DNA from: Oscarella lobularis
Taxonomy: Eukaryota > Porifera > Homoscleromorpha > Homosclerophorida > Oscarellidae
Assembly (NCBI RefSeq): GCF_947507565.1
Contig: NC_089175.1
Span: 3,337,733-3,401,732 of the forward strand
DNA: 64,000 nt
Reading direction: 5' to 3'
The notes under the pieces are model-generated. The model was not told the origin of the DNA, did no database searches, and was given only the letters and a program-made list of their open reading frames with translations. The position numbers and the translations under genes are program-made. Below, piece by piece: positions 9,916-23,548 of the stretch; within the stretch, counting starts at the first letter, position 1, and every line of letters begins with the position of its first letter.

Positions 9916-11895
9916 ATGATTCTACCGCCTCTTCAAGTTGCTCTTGTAGCTTCTCTAGCTTATCTGACATCTGGTACAGTCTTTCTAGGAGGGCTTCTTA
10001 TTTCTGCAATAGAAACCTCTCCGCACCTTCAAGTTCGACCGTACGACTCGTCGATGGCTTTGCATCTAGCGAAGGCCGAATCGAAGTTTACCACAACGGC
10101 GAATGGGGAACTGTCTGTAATGACATGTGGAACCTAGCAAACGCTAGAGTCGTCTGCAAACAGCTCGGCTTTCACGACGTTCTCAAGTACAATGCGAGGA
10201 CATACGGCCCAGGCAGTGGAAAAATACTAATGGATGACGTGCAGTGTGGTGGAACAGAAGCGACTCTGCAAGAGTGCCAATTTAACGGGTGGGGACTAAA
10301 TAACTGCGCTCACAATGAAGATGTCGGAGTGATATGTCTGAACGGTAAAGAATTCGACTGGATGATCTGCATATCCAATCTACTTATATTATCACAGATA
10401 CAGCGCCGCGAATTCGGCTAGTCAACGGTTCGACAAAATCGGAAGGCAGAGTAGAAATACTGTATAGCAAAATATGGGGCACCGTTCGCGACGACTATTG
10501 GACATTCGTGAACTCTCGCGTCGTTTGCCGCGAACTCGGATACAGCGACGCAAATGAAACGAAACGGTTTGGAAACGGAAAATCTGGACAGATAATCTGG
10601 TTGGACGACGTCTTGTGCAACGGAACGGAGACCGGCTTGAGCAAGTGCTCATTTCGCGCATGGGGATATCATGACTGCGACCACAGTGAAGACGTTGGAG
10701 TCCAATGCTGTAAAGCATATACGCCCTTATATAGCGAGGCTACGCGTGCATGCGTTTAGAACTCTACGCCTCGCTTTATAGGGAACACATTTCTTTTCTG
10801 ATATTTAATCGTTCTCTGATTGACAGCGACTGACGACGTCATACTTCCGCCTTCAGCCGCTGTTCGACTTACCGGATCACCCGTTCCCTACTCCGGCACA
10901 GCGGAAGTTTTCCACGAAGGCAGATGGGGAACGATATGCAGTCAAAATTGGAACACAAACGGCGCTCTCGTTTTCTGTCGCCAACTGGGCTACGATCGCG
11001 AGATCGCCGCCTTCTCCAATAGCTACTACAGAGACGGAAGTCAGCCTTCGTGGATGATCGACGTTCGCTGTTGGGGAGTGGAGAAAGGCATCGAAGACTG
11101 CCCGTTCATCGGATGGCACCAGAGCTCGTGCCCCGCGGGAAAATCAGCCGGAGTCCTCTGTGGTAAGTTCGGAAATGGAAGCAATGAAAATTAAAAATGA
11201 GTACTATTCTTATAATAAGAGTCTGATCCTACACCGACGACTGGCAGAGCGAATAGCAGTGAAGCGGTAACAACAGTGTTGACGTCGACAAAGTCGGTAT
11301 TTACTTCAAGTGGAACGTCGACTGGCGGAGCGACTGGAACAACAACGTCGTCGCCAGCGTTTACTTCAAGTGAGATGCCCTCGGATGCTACCAGGGCAAC
11401 GACTACTAGCGTCATAACCTCTACACCTGATGAAGCAATCGCTCAAAAATCAGGTCTCCCTCAGTTTTTTAAATAATCGGAATGACTTATTATTATTATT
11501 TTCTTCTAGACGGTTCTCTCGTTTACATCGTCGTTATTGGGGTGATCAGTGGGGCTCTGATAGTCGTCTCCTCTATCATGATCGTCGTCTGTTTTGCGCT
11601 CAGACGCCGTTCTCGTGACGGCATGGACGTGGCTGCTAAGAACGACGATACAGCAGACATGGAAATGAGTGCCAACAGGATGTACGGAACTTCGACGAGA
11701 TATTCAAAGAATCCCGTGGAATTTCCCACTGAGGGTAATGACACTGAGAGCGTCTACAACGTCCTTCAGCATCCAACTGATCCGACGAGCGACTCTGCTG
11801 TCTACGCGAATCCGTCGCCAAATGCGGACTACGATCATTTGCGGGGCGAAACAACAGAGACGAATGCTTATGAAGAACTGCCAGCTCCGCCTTGA
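9916..11895 (+). CDS. SRCR-receptor paralogue 4: signal peptide, 3 SRCR, stalk, TM, tyrosine-motif tail
   Basis: Six exons: 9916-9973 signal peptide (MILPPLQVALVASLAYL), 10027-10344 SRCR1, 10398-10709 SRCR2, 10827-11162 SRCR3, 11220-11453 Thr/Ser-rich stalk, 11510-11895 membrane segment (VYIVVIGVISGALIVV...) and tail; 1,644 nt, about 547 aa, frame open throughout. The tail keeps the family's conserved set VYNVL, VYANP, DYDHL and AYEEL. Oddities: the acceptor before SRCR1 reads ..cgcac|CTTCAA where gene 3 has ..tgcag|CTTCAA, so the AG is lost and correct splicing is uncertain. In SRCR2 the first Cys of the WGTVCDD motif is Arg (GTVRDDYW), leaving a disulphide partner free. Likely a surface scavenger-type receptor binding microbial or self polyanions (family knowledge); the ligand is unknown. 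Confidence 0.85.
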
Positions 11896-11989
11896 CGAGT
11901 GAGAGAAACGCATTTCTATTTTCTTAGTGTATGAATTCGTGCTGGCGTCGTAGCGCTAGCTACATGTAGTAGCGGATTTTGATCGAAAA

Positions 11990-12165
11990 AATGCTCCATG
12001 ACTTAATAACCTAGAAAAAAAGTGATTTTGACGTTATGAGGGAATGATTGATTTTACCTTGACGTTTTGATCTTGATCAAATTCGTCCATCTAATTCAAT
12101 AGCTCGAGAATTCGCTGTAGTTCTCTATCAGCTACAGAAAGCAAATAAATCAATAAACAACTATG
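11990..12165 (-). pseudogene. Stray copy of PSMC4 exon 4 with flanking intron sequence
   Basis: On the minus strand about 12,060-12,138 repeats PSMC4 exon 4 (true exon 16,063-16,139; [17 protein letters not shown]). It carries substitutions and a 3-bp loss, and flanking sequence on both sides also matches the introns. Because intron sequence is included it is a DNA-level duplication, not a retrocopy. It lies about 4 kb from the parent, on the same strand, and is non-functional. Confidence 0.85.
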
Positions 12166-12310
12166 CACAGTACCAAATCAAAAACATCCCTCTGCTGATT
12201 GAATTTATACATGTCTAATGGAACAGTTGCTCATGTAGTTGGAATGCAAGATAGCATAATCGAATGACGGTGGTCCTCACTCTGTCATTGCGTACCGCGC
12301 CACGACGGTC

Positions 12311-14415
12311 ATGGGTGACATAAAATTTGCCTCAGTGCTTTTCTTCTTCTTCTCCGTCGCTTTTGAAGGAGTCTATAGCAACGCAGATGCGATAGTGATC
12401 ACCACGACCAATGGAACGACGACGTTTCTGTCCGGCTGTAATGACGTCGTCGTTTACTGCGTCTTTCGGCCAAACGGCATGACCCAAGGCTTAGATAATT
12501 GGTAGTAAGACACGCGAAAGAAAACGAGCTCGTAATTTAGCCGCTTTTTGAAGGGAAATCGACGCGGATCAAGAGGGCTACTGTGTCAACAGAAACGCGT
12601 GGAAAGAAACGGGAGAAAGCTTGTTCTCCCAGTCCTATCTGTACGCCTATAAGACGCGATTGCTTTTCTCACGTTCAGTTTGATTCTAGCAATGACCTTT
12701 CGTGCCCCTTGAGCAGCGAGACTTTGGCTATAGTCCAATCTCTAACAGAAACGTAAGGCTCCATGCATCTGTTTATATATAATGCCACGGCAACAGGAAC
12801 GCGCGCGCTTTCGTTTTCTTAGAAATCTCGTTCCGAACCGCTGCAATGTCACCGTCGCAGAAAGCCGCCCTTCCTCGGCTCAATTCCTGTAAGTCATGCA
12901 GGCGGACGTGCATGCAAATGAATATGCTAATCACGACAAACCATTGCGGCGAAAATTTCGAAGCGCAACTAAACCGTCTCTAGCAAGCCAATGAAGGCTC
13001 GTTCATGCACGAATCCGGCACAACTTAGAGGCTACACGTAGAAGGTCGAAGTTCCAGTCGCAGGCACGCTATGTGCGCCTCTTTGCATGAAACATTAGGC
13101 ATTTTAGAATTTGATTAAGACTGACACCGTATACTTCAAAGGTTTCAGAATCCTCCGGTTGTGCGCACGATACTTGCCAAAAGCGACGAGCAAAGGTAAG
13201 ACCTCATTAGTGGATAACTGACTGTAATCGCGAGCATATCGGTACTTACGTGACTGTTTGGCTACTGTATATAGTAGTTGTGCAAACTTTACGACGAATC
13301 AAACCAACGATGAAGAGTCGTGTCTGACGCTTGTTACGGCCCTTTTTCTAAATGAAAACTCAAGTGCTGTACAAATCGAAGAAGTCCATTGCAATGCAGC
13401 TCAGAACGCTATTGCGTTCCGTCTTCGACAACACGACGAAAGTTAGCCATACTAACTTGTGTGTGGGGTGACTGCATGCGCTGCAGTCTAACTAATGCTT
13501 GCAATTCTTGTGGTACGCGTAGGTCCTAAAGGAACGCCTAGGCATCCTCTTTGCGGAGGAACAGAGTGGGAAATCGTTGTCACAAACACAGGGTCACCTA
13601 GATCAGACATCATGCGTAGGGTTTCAACACCTGCCAAAGACTGCGTGGTGGCGTCCTCCACTACTGCGAGAACATGCAATCTCTCACGCGGCGGGTCGTT
13701 GAATCTAGACGTATCGAACACTCGCATAAAAAGTAATCATATACCCGAGTTTGTCCTCTACCCCTAAACTATAATAAGCCCGAGGGCTAGTTACTATACA
13801 ACATTGGAGTCAAAGCAGGGGTGGGCTTTCGTTATTTGTTTTTTTTACATTATAAGCCCACCCGTGGTTAACTCCTGATTCCTGCTCTATGCTGTACAGT
13901 GCACGTTAGCTACATACTTTGCCAACTAAGGTAATATAAGTGGGCTTAAGAATAAGCTTTCCAATAATTTTGGCTTGGGCTGGGCTCATAATACGTAGTT
14001 TATATATACGGTACTGTATAGGCAATCTTTGCTGATTATTAAAATTTTCTTTCCAAGTTACCGAAGCAGAGCAAGAATTGGGCGAATTCGAAGTTAAGCT
14101 TGTGCCCTTATCAACATCTTCTTTTACTGGCCACTCGTTTACGGTTGAGCTTCTCTATGACGGCGAGGTCATTGTGCACGTCGACGTCCAGAACGCAAAT
14201 ACAGTCGCGACTGATGGCGGCGCTGACGCTGAGTACGTTCCGTTCGTTGTAGTGCCCAGCAAGGGTATATACAAAATTGTGAACACATTTAATTTCATTT
14301 AGCTTTTCTCTAATCAGTGTGTGCATGTGAGCAAAATGAACGTCGCAGTGTTAGGTGCAGTCGTTGCTTTAGATGTTGGAAAGAGAAATTGCGCGCTTCT
14401 CTCAGACACATATAA
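12311..14415 (+). CDS. Unrecognised secreted protein, nine exons, 380 aa
   Basis: I do not recognise the family. Exons: 12311-12501, 12554-12640, 12690-12752, 12823-12888, 13142-13195, 13275-13441, 13523-13732, 14058-14264, 14318-14415; together 1,143 nt with all junction phases matching and a clean TAA end, which makes the model strong. The start gives a signal peptide (MGDIKFASVLFFFFSVAFEG). The mature chain has scattered Cys, several N-glycosylation sequons (NVT, NFT, NQT), a NPPVV stretch in the middle, a WEIVVTNTG segment that reads like a beta-sandwich strand, then EFEVKLVPL and FTVELLYDGEVIVHV. It ends in a short basic, Cys-rich tail (VCACEQNERRSVRCSRCFRC). There is no membrane segment, so it is probably secreted. 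A decayed copy of exon 1 lies at about 15,160-15,356. Introns range from 49 to 325 bp. Confidence 0.8.
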
Positions 14416-15159
14416 ACGGGTTTAGATGGTGTATAATATGAGCAAATTTCTCTGCATTAACAATGCAACATCCGGTCTACAGCAATTGGGCGCGGATCTT
14501 TTTTGCGATTTTAGTAAAAAGAAAAAGGGTCCTATCTAGTAATCTCCCCCTTTCCCAACACCTGCGTATACACACACACACACCAGGTGTGTCTAATAAG
14601 ATCCGCCGCACTCTATCACCCATTGGAACTACTAAAAATTAGAAGACCGTTGCTTGATGAGAGCCCCCCCCCCCCCCCCCCCCCCCCCCTCTTGGTTTGA
14701 CCTGCCACGCTTCGTACATTAATCCCTTTTTACATTTCTGGACTCTAATCGATCTAGTAGACGTTAGAGTACTAGACGAGGAACGGGAAAAGCGAGATTT
14801 CGTGACAATAGGAAATTGTGACTGGTGCTGTGAACGTCGCTTTCGTCTTGTAAAGCACATACAGCACCCCACGTCTTGTTGTAGTAGAGTGATTCTATCT
14901 TCGTTACAGGTAATATATGTATGCATGTATAAGGTCAATTTTTTTGAAGCAACATCGCGGTGATTATTCGTTCAAAGCCACAGGCAGGCGCGGAATTAGG
15001 ATGAATTTTCAAGAGGTACTAGTAGAATGCATTGAAGTGATGGCGGCGTCACCGCACGGAATGAAATGCCGACTTATACATATATAGATGGAGGTGTGGC
15101 ACAACGTAAACTCGAAGCGCCGCGCATGCAGTCGCATCGCGTGTATTTGTCCTTCGAAG
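14416..15159. other. Spacer with dispersed-repeat fragment and homopolymer
   Basis: Contains a CA microsatellite near 14,572-14,583, the poly-C tract, and (about 14,697-14,810) a diverged copy of the spacer module found between the secreted-array genes (cgcttcgtac...agtagac...). No gene. Confidence 0.5.
14664..14689 (+). repeat. Homopolymer of 26 C
   Basis: An uninterrupted run of C; the complementary poly-G could form a G-quadruplex. The length is likely to vary between reads. Confidence 0.9.
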
Positions 15160-15356
15160 ACGCAAGTGCATGCGCGGGGTCTTGCTATAACATCCGCCGC
15201 CGTCGCTTTCTTCTTCTTCTCCTTTGCTTTCGAAGGAGTCAAATGCAACGATCACTACGATCAAAGGAACGTTTTCCGTCCGGTTGCGATGACGCCGTCG
15301 CGTTTACTGCGGACGCGAGTAATGGAAAATGAAGAAGAAGTGGTTTTGTGACTTTA
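15160..15356 (+). pseudogene. Decayed copy of exon 1 of the 12,311 secreted gene
   Basis: From about 15,203 the reading AFFFFSFAFEGVKCN parallels the signal peptide exon at 12,311 (LFFFFSVAFEGVYSN), and the following sequence also aligns, with a gap, up to the conserved cgtcgcgtttactgcg. No start codon in the right place and no later exons follow. A dead duplicate. Confidence 0.7.
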
Positions 15357-15566
15357 GCTGACGATTCGGAGCCAAAGCGACGCGGCGACGACGTTCGTTT
15401 CGCCTCGATAAACGCTCGACGACTTCTCCGCCACGTGCCCGCAATCTCCCGGATAAACATCCCACACAAAAAATTTCTTATTAGCTATATCTTCACGTCA
15501 CCTCTCCCAAAGTAGAACGAACATACGCAAACACTTATCGTCTCACTTTTTCGGGGAAGGAACAGG

Positions 15567-18017
<2,451 letters not shown>

Positions 18018-18168
18018 GGAAGCGTTTGCGCGCATGCACAGTGAGAATTTTCTACGTGCTTATCGTATGGGTTCACATAAGTTTCTACAACACACAGTCT
18101 AATTTGACGCAGCCTGCTTACTAGTAAAACAAAGGGTAAGTTACTAAAGGGACTTTCTACTGGCGTGT

Positions 18169-19177
18169 TTATTCGTTCGAATACACAGCCAGCTCGAACA
18201 GATGAAATTGATACGTTTCGCCCATGTTATCTCTGCACACTTTGAAGTGAAGACCTCGACTCGGCTTCAATTTTTGACTGTACTCATATGCCAGTGAAAT
18301 TGTGCCAACGTACGTAATTCCTGACGTAGAATTCGGATGAATTTCAAGGCGAATGTTCCAGTTAGCTGTAGATGATTGTGGTGCAGTGATGTATCTAGTA
18401 AATGAAGTGCTACATGTGCTAACTGAATCAATGCCGTAGGAAGCACGAGTGATGTTTGAATCCCGGTTACGCACCCAGTACCAAAAACCCACGCAGTAAT
18501 TGCCGTCGCAGATTTGAAGAATCGGATCACACTCGTCACTCTCGCCACTCGGGTACGTAAAGAAAAAGCCAATCTGAATGGAGTAGGCTTGATCGTCATT
18601 TAGAATTCCAGCTTCAATCAATTTGACTTTTGACACACGTATAGTATCAAAAATGCCATGCTGTCTAAAAATAGCTGCTTACTTTAAACAATATACTTAG
18701 ATCTGTTGCTCCAGTAGAGAATTTCATATTTTGTGCGGACACCGAAGATGGTGTCTCCGTAAAAGTGGCGTGAGTTTGTAGCCAAAGAGGAGACATGTAG
18801 CGATAGAGTAGTAGCGCCGAAGTCGAAACGCTCTGTCGTGTGTCGATCATAGGAAAACAAAGTAAAAGTGGACCTTATATGGATGTTTACTTTACCTGGC
18901 TCGGAGTTGACGCGGAAACGGCGGATGTTGGAGGAGGAGCGTCCGTCTGGATGGAACTTCGTGTCAAACGAGTCACGACCGATATAATAACTCAACTCAC
19001 CGATTCTCCGTCACTGGATGCGTCTTTTTGAAGTTGAATGTAGTCGTCAAGTGGAAGACACACAGTGGGCCCCGATGACGGAACAACTAAAACGGAATTG
19101 CCTCCTGTACACTCAGCTGATGCAAATCCAAGCCAGGAACATGAAACAGTAACAACTAGCAACATGAACGACGTCAT
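18169..19177 (-). CDS. Small secreted array protein, copy A (family not recognised)
   Basis: First of a tandem family of four-exon genes. Exons (minus): 19177-19001 signal peptide plus a short Cys segment (ECTGGNS..TVCLPLDDYIQLQK), 18946-18896 Pro/Ser/Thr linker (TDAPPPTSAVSASTPSQ), 18832-18683 (RYMSPLWLQTHATFTETPS), 18626-18169 the main domain. The main domain has constant blocks (DPILQICDGNYCVGF, NWNIRLEIHPNSTSGITYV, SRGLHFKVCR, FHLFELAVYSNE) with a variable loop between them. No membrane segment, so secreted. Oddity: before exon 4 the usual acceptor caaag|GTC reads caaaa|GTC, so the AG that every sister uses is lost; using the nearby AG would shift the frame. Copy A may therefore be unspliceable. 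The stop codon lies inside an AATAAA hexamer. Function unknown; a lectin-like or immune effector role would be inference. Confidence 0.8.
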
Positions 19178-19439
19178 TTTCTGTCCGTAGAAGCCACAAG
19201 ACCGGGATGTTACAGTTGTTTACGGAGACGATTTCCGGCACCCGGATGTATCCTTAGCTTCCTCGAGGAAATATCGCTTGTGCCCAGTCAGTGGCAGTCA
19301 CGCGCTTGTGGAAAGTTGAGCTTTACCCTCGCGAAGGCGACGGTCACGGCTAGCAGATGCGCAATCTCTACCGAGTTTGTTGTACTGTACCTCCATCTCT
19401 TCGTGCGAAAATTCCTCCGAGTCACCTCCTCTATAGACT

Positions 19440-20148
19440 TTCTTGAGTCCCAGTCTACCTGCATGCATGTCCAAGTGGCTTGACAGTGGAAGTTGCGGGA
19501 CGGAATATTAAAAGGGTTTGTGTGGTGTAGAAGGACCGTTTTGGAAGAATAAGCGTGATAAAGCGCACCCGAGTGAATGATAACGTAGAGAAGGCGAATT
19601 TGGGACTCCACGTTACAACTCTTGGTTTTGGAGGTCTCCTGAAGGCGTTGGGGGGTTAGGAGACAGCGCAGGAATGACAAACAGACATCAGAAAACCGGA
19701 ATCGCTAGTGAACGAACGGTCAAAGCGATCCGCGGACATCCCTTCTGACGACATACGGGGTTTGCTCTAAATGAAGCCGTCGAGTTTGTTGTACCTTCGA
19801 CGCTTCGTATACAAACTCCTCGTTCCATTTCTTGAGTTTAATCGCTCTAGTAGACATTAAGGAAGAGCTAGGCGAGGAGCGATGAAAGCGATCCGTGTAC
19901 AGCAGACAAACAACTCATCACCCCATTCATCTGACATCATGCAAGATATTTCATGACTTAATGAGTGTTTCAAATGAACTTCTCATTTCCAATCATAGAA
20001 TAATGTCGTAAGATGAAAACATGCATGCTGACAAATAATCAATAATCAATAGCTAACAGAAATTCCTGTCACTTACAGTACACCACGACGATTTCCTGCT
20101 ACATTAGCACCGAAAAGAGACAGAGAAAACGACATTGAATTGAAGGGG
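19440..20148 (-). repeat. Conserved spacer module, copy 1 (3' flank of array copy B)
   Basis: About 0.65-0.7 kb that recurs downstream of copies B, C and D (19,440-20,148; about 21,880-22,538; about 24,595-25,238). Shared landmarks: tgtggtgtagaag, gtctcctgaaggcgttgggg, acatacgggg, tcatctgacatcatgcaag, caataatcaatagct. It shows that the duplicated unit is gene plus 3' flank. No coding potential seen. Confidence 0.8.
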
Positions 20149-21125
20149 TTATTCGTTCGAATACACAGCCAGCTCGAACAGATGAAATTGAAATGTTTCG
20201 TTTTCGTCTTGTCTGCACACTTTGAAGTGAAGACCTCGACTCGGCTTCAATTTTTGACTGTACTCATATGTATATGAAGTTGTGCTAACGTACGTAATTC
20301 CTGACGTAGAATTCGGATGAATTTCAAAACGAATGTTCCAGTTAGTTGTGGATGATTGTGGTGCACGGATGTAGTTACTGTATGTGACGGTGCATGTGCT
20401 AACTGAATCAATGCCGGCGTAATCATAAGCTTCGTTTGGATCTGCGTAGATAAAACCCACGCAGTAATTGCCGTCGCAGATTTGAAGAATCGGATCACTG
20501 TCGCCTGGAAACGTAAAGAAAAAGCCAATCTGAATGGAGTAGGCTTGATCGTCATTTAGAACTCCAGCTTCAATCAATTTGACCTTTGACACAGTATAGT
20601 ATCAAAATGCCAGTCTATGGCATGTATAAATTGGCTACTTACTCTAAACAATACATTTAGATATGTTGATCCAGTACTAAATTCGATATTCTGCGCAGAC
20701 ACCGAAGATGGTGTCTCCGTAAAATTGGCGTGAGTTTATAGCCAAAGAGGAGACATGTAGCGATAGAGTAGTAGCGCCGAACTCGAAACGCTCTGTCGTG
20801 TCTCGATCGTAGGAAAACAAAGTAAGAGTGAATGTTTACCTGGCTCGGGGTTGATGCGGAAACGGCGGATGTTGGAGGAGGAACGTCCGTCTGAACGTAC
20901 ATGGACTTAAACTTCATTTAGTCGTATCAAACGACGGTAATAACTCACCGATTCTCCGTCGCTGGATGCGTCTTTTGTAAGTTGAATGTAGTCGTCATAT
21001 GGAAGACACACAGTGGGCCCCGATGACGGAACAACTAAAACGGAATTGCCTCCTGTACACTCAGCTGATGCAGATCCAAGCCAGGAACTTGAAACAATGA
21101 CCACAAGCAAAAAGGACGACGTCAT
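20149..21125 (-). CDS. Small secreted array protein, copy B
   Basis: Intact reference copy: exons 21125-20949, 20890-20840, 20792-20643, 20583-20149; 813 nt, 270 aa; every intron is phase 0, so exons are interchangeable modules. Order: signal peptide (MTSSFLLVVIVSSSWLGSASA), two-Cys segment, Pro-rich linker (TDVPPPTSAVSASTPSQ), THANFTETPSSVSAQ segment, then the QICDGNYCVGF domain with loop IYADPNEAYDYAG and the terminal FHLFELAVYSNE. A TATA box (atttatataggg on the plus strand, 21,188-21,199) lies about 65 bp upstream of the ATG. Family and function unknown; secreted. Confidence 0.88.
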
Positions 21126-21187
21126 TTTCTGACTTCTGTCCGTAGAGGTGACAAGACCAGGATGTCAGAGAAGTGGCGAAATCAAAC

Positions 21188-21200
21188 ATTTATATAGGGC
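21188..21200 (-). promoter_or_regulatory. TATA box of array copy B
   Basis: Read on the minus strand this is GCCCTATATAAAT, about 65 bp before the start codon. The same motif stands at the same place before copies E (30,856-30,868) and K (56,094-56,106), with weaker versions before C (about 23,607), D (about 26,310) and F (about 43,775), supporting a shared promoter. Confidence 0.65.
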
Positions 21201-22538
21201 TCGTGGTTGCTAGGAGAGACGATATCCGCTCCCGGGTGTCCTTAGCTCGTGTCAGCTTCGTTTTTGTACATCTTAAGGCTCGTGGTTGCTACGAGAGACA
21301 ATGTCGGCACCCGGACGTCCTTAGAGGAAAAGAGGATTTTTTCTACAGTAGGTGGGACGATATCATAAGATGATGCGAATTATTTTTGCGATCTCGAACT
21401 GAAGCTGAGTCTCTAAAAAGCGAGAGGGAGTCTTCTGGGGAGAGAGAGGAGAGGGAGAAGACAGAATTTCTATTCTGATCAATGACATGGCGGATATTAT
21501 TTTTGGATTTGTGACGCTGTGTGTGCTATTAGGAGCAATAGGTTTTCTACACTATTAAGGTCTGGCACAAGCCGGAAGTGGGCGTGATTTCTTTTCTCAC
21601 TGGCTTTGAATGAGACGATCCTGTCAAGCCAGAATTAAAGCTAAACCGCCTCTAAGAAGCGAGAGAGAGTCTGCTGGAGAGTCAGGAGAGCGAAAAGATT
21701 CTTAGGAATGGAACTGGCTCAACGTTCCTAAAACAAAGATATACGATATATTGAGCGCGTGACAGAGGAAAAGAGGGACCATTTACCTGATCCACGGGTA
21801 ATCAAAAGTAATTCCCGCTTCCCAGTTGGACGATAGTGACCGGTACAAGCAAATCAAGAACAACAGATTACACTGTTGGATTCGTCTGATCGGCAGCCGC
21901 TTGATTTGGAAGAATAGAGCGAACACGAGTGAGTGATGACGTACGGAAGGTGACTTTGGGGCTCCACCTTACAATTCTTGGTCTTGGAAGAGATCATGGG
22001 CGTTTTTTCCAGCGTGACGGTGTCCTGAAGGCGTTGAGGGTTAGGAAACAACGCGGTAACGGCAAATAGACATCAGCGCACCGGAATCGTTAGTGGACGA
22101 ACGGTGAAAGCCATCCGCTTTCTCCGCAAACATCGACAAACGCGATTCTTTCTGGTCACATACGGGTTTTTTTCTAATAAATCCGTTGTACCATGGATAG
22201 AAAATAGAGATGGTTGTACCTTCGACGCTTCGTACACGAATTCCTCGCTCCATTTCTTGCTCTAGTAGACGGGAGAACGATGAAAGCATTCCGTGTAGAG
22301 CAGACAAGCAGTGATTTATTTCATCTGACATCATGCAAGGTATTTCGTGACTTCGTGAGTGTTTCAAATAAACTTCTTATTTCCAATCATAGAATATTTT
22401 AGTAAGATACTGAGGCTATGAAAAACATTCACGTCGACAATCAATAATCAATAGCTAAACAGAAATGATACACCACGGCGATTTCTTGCTACAGTAGTAC
22501 CGAAAAGAGACAGGGAAAACGATATTGAATTGAAGCGT
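21201..22538. other. Spacer between copies B and C, with spacer module copy 2
   Basis: 21,400-21,700 holds purine-rich gcgagagggagtct-type repeats also found near 24,510, and a block near 21,490-21,620 that reappears inverted near 61,900-62,100. 21,880-22,538 is the conserved 3' flank module of copy C. No gene. Confidence 0.6.
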
Positions 22539-23548
22539 TTATTCGTTCAAATACACAGCCAGCTCGAACAGATGAAATTTATGCGTTTCGCCTGAGTTCT
22601 GTCTGCACACTTTGAAGTGAAGACCTTGACTGGGCTTCAATTTTTGACTGTACACAGATGTCAGTGAAGTTGTGCTAACGAACGTAATTCCTGACGTAGA
22701 ATTCGGATGAATTTCAAGACGAATGTTCCAGTTAGTAGTAGATGATTGTGGTAATGTGATAGAGCTACTAACTGTGCCGCTACATCTGCTAACTGAATCA
22801 ATGCCTCCATAAGCACGAGCTTCGTTTTGATCAATGTACCAAAAACCCACGCAGTAATTGCCGTCGCAGATTTGAAGACGCGGATCACTGTCTGCACCCG
22901 GATGCGTAAAGAAATAGCCAATCTGAATGGAAAAGGCTTGACCGTCATTTAGAACTCCAGCTTCAATCAATTTCACCTTTGGAACACGTATAGCATCAAA
23001 ATGCCTGTCTATCGCATGTGTAAATTAGCTACTCACTCTAAACAACACACCGTGGTCCGTTGGTCCACTGCCAAATTCGATATTTTGCGCGGACACCGAA
23101 GATGGTGTCTCGGTAAAATTGGCGTGAGTTTGGAGCCAAAGAGGAGACATGTAGCGGTAGAGTAGTAGAGCCGAACTCGAAACGCCCTATGCCGACCGCC
23201 GTGAGAACGCCGTTGTTATACATACAGTAAGAGTAAACCTCATGGATGTTGTTTACCTGGGTTGATGACACGGATGTTGGAGGGGGAGCGTCCGTCTGAA
23301 GGTGAAAATATTAAACCATTCAGTCGTATCAAACGATGACGGTATAGTGAATAGCTCACCGATTCTCCGTCGCTGGCCGCGTCTTTTTGAAGTTGAATGT
23401 AGTCGTCAAGTGAAAGGCATACAGTGGGACCCGACGACGGCACAATTACAACGGAAGAACGATCGCCTCCTGTGCACTCCGGCTCAGCTGACGCTGATCC
23501 CAGCCACGAACACGAAACAATGGCCAGGAGCAACAAGGACGCCATCAT
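22539..23548 (-). CDS. Small secreted array protein, copy C
   Basis: Exons 23548-23360, 23295-23257, 23186-23037, 22976-22539; 816 nt, 271 aa, all phase 0. The signal peptide (MMASLLLLAIVSCSWLGSASA) is followed by PECTGGDRSS..TVCLSLDDYIQLQK. The linker is shortened to TDAPPPTSVSSTQ, as in copies F-J. The exon 3 acceptor and first codon differ (GVSSSALLLYRYMSP). The main-domain loop is WYIDQNEARAYGGIDSVSRC. The stop codon TAA sits inside AATAAA. Intact; secreted; function unknown. Confidence 0.87.

Noticed and set aside
12823-13195. Resemblance of the unknown secreted protein to the HAP2/GCS1 gamete fusogen (NPPVV motif)
   Set aside because: Only a few residues match; the expected Cys pattern, length and membrane segment are absent.
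14572-14690. Regulatory role of the CA and poly-C tracts
   Set aside because: Simple sequence only; no associated promoter or conserved motif seen.
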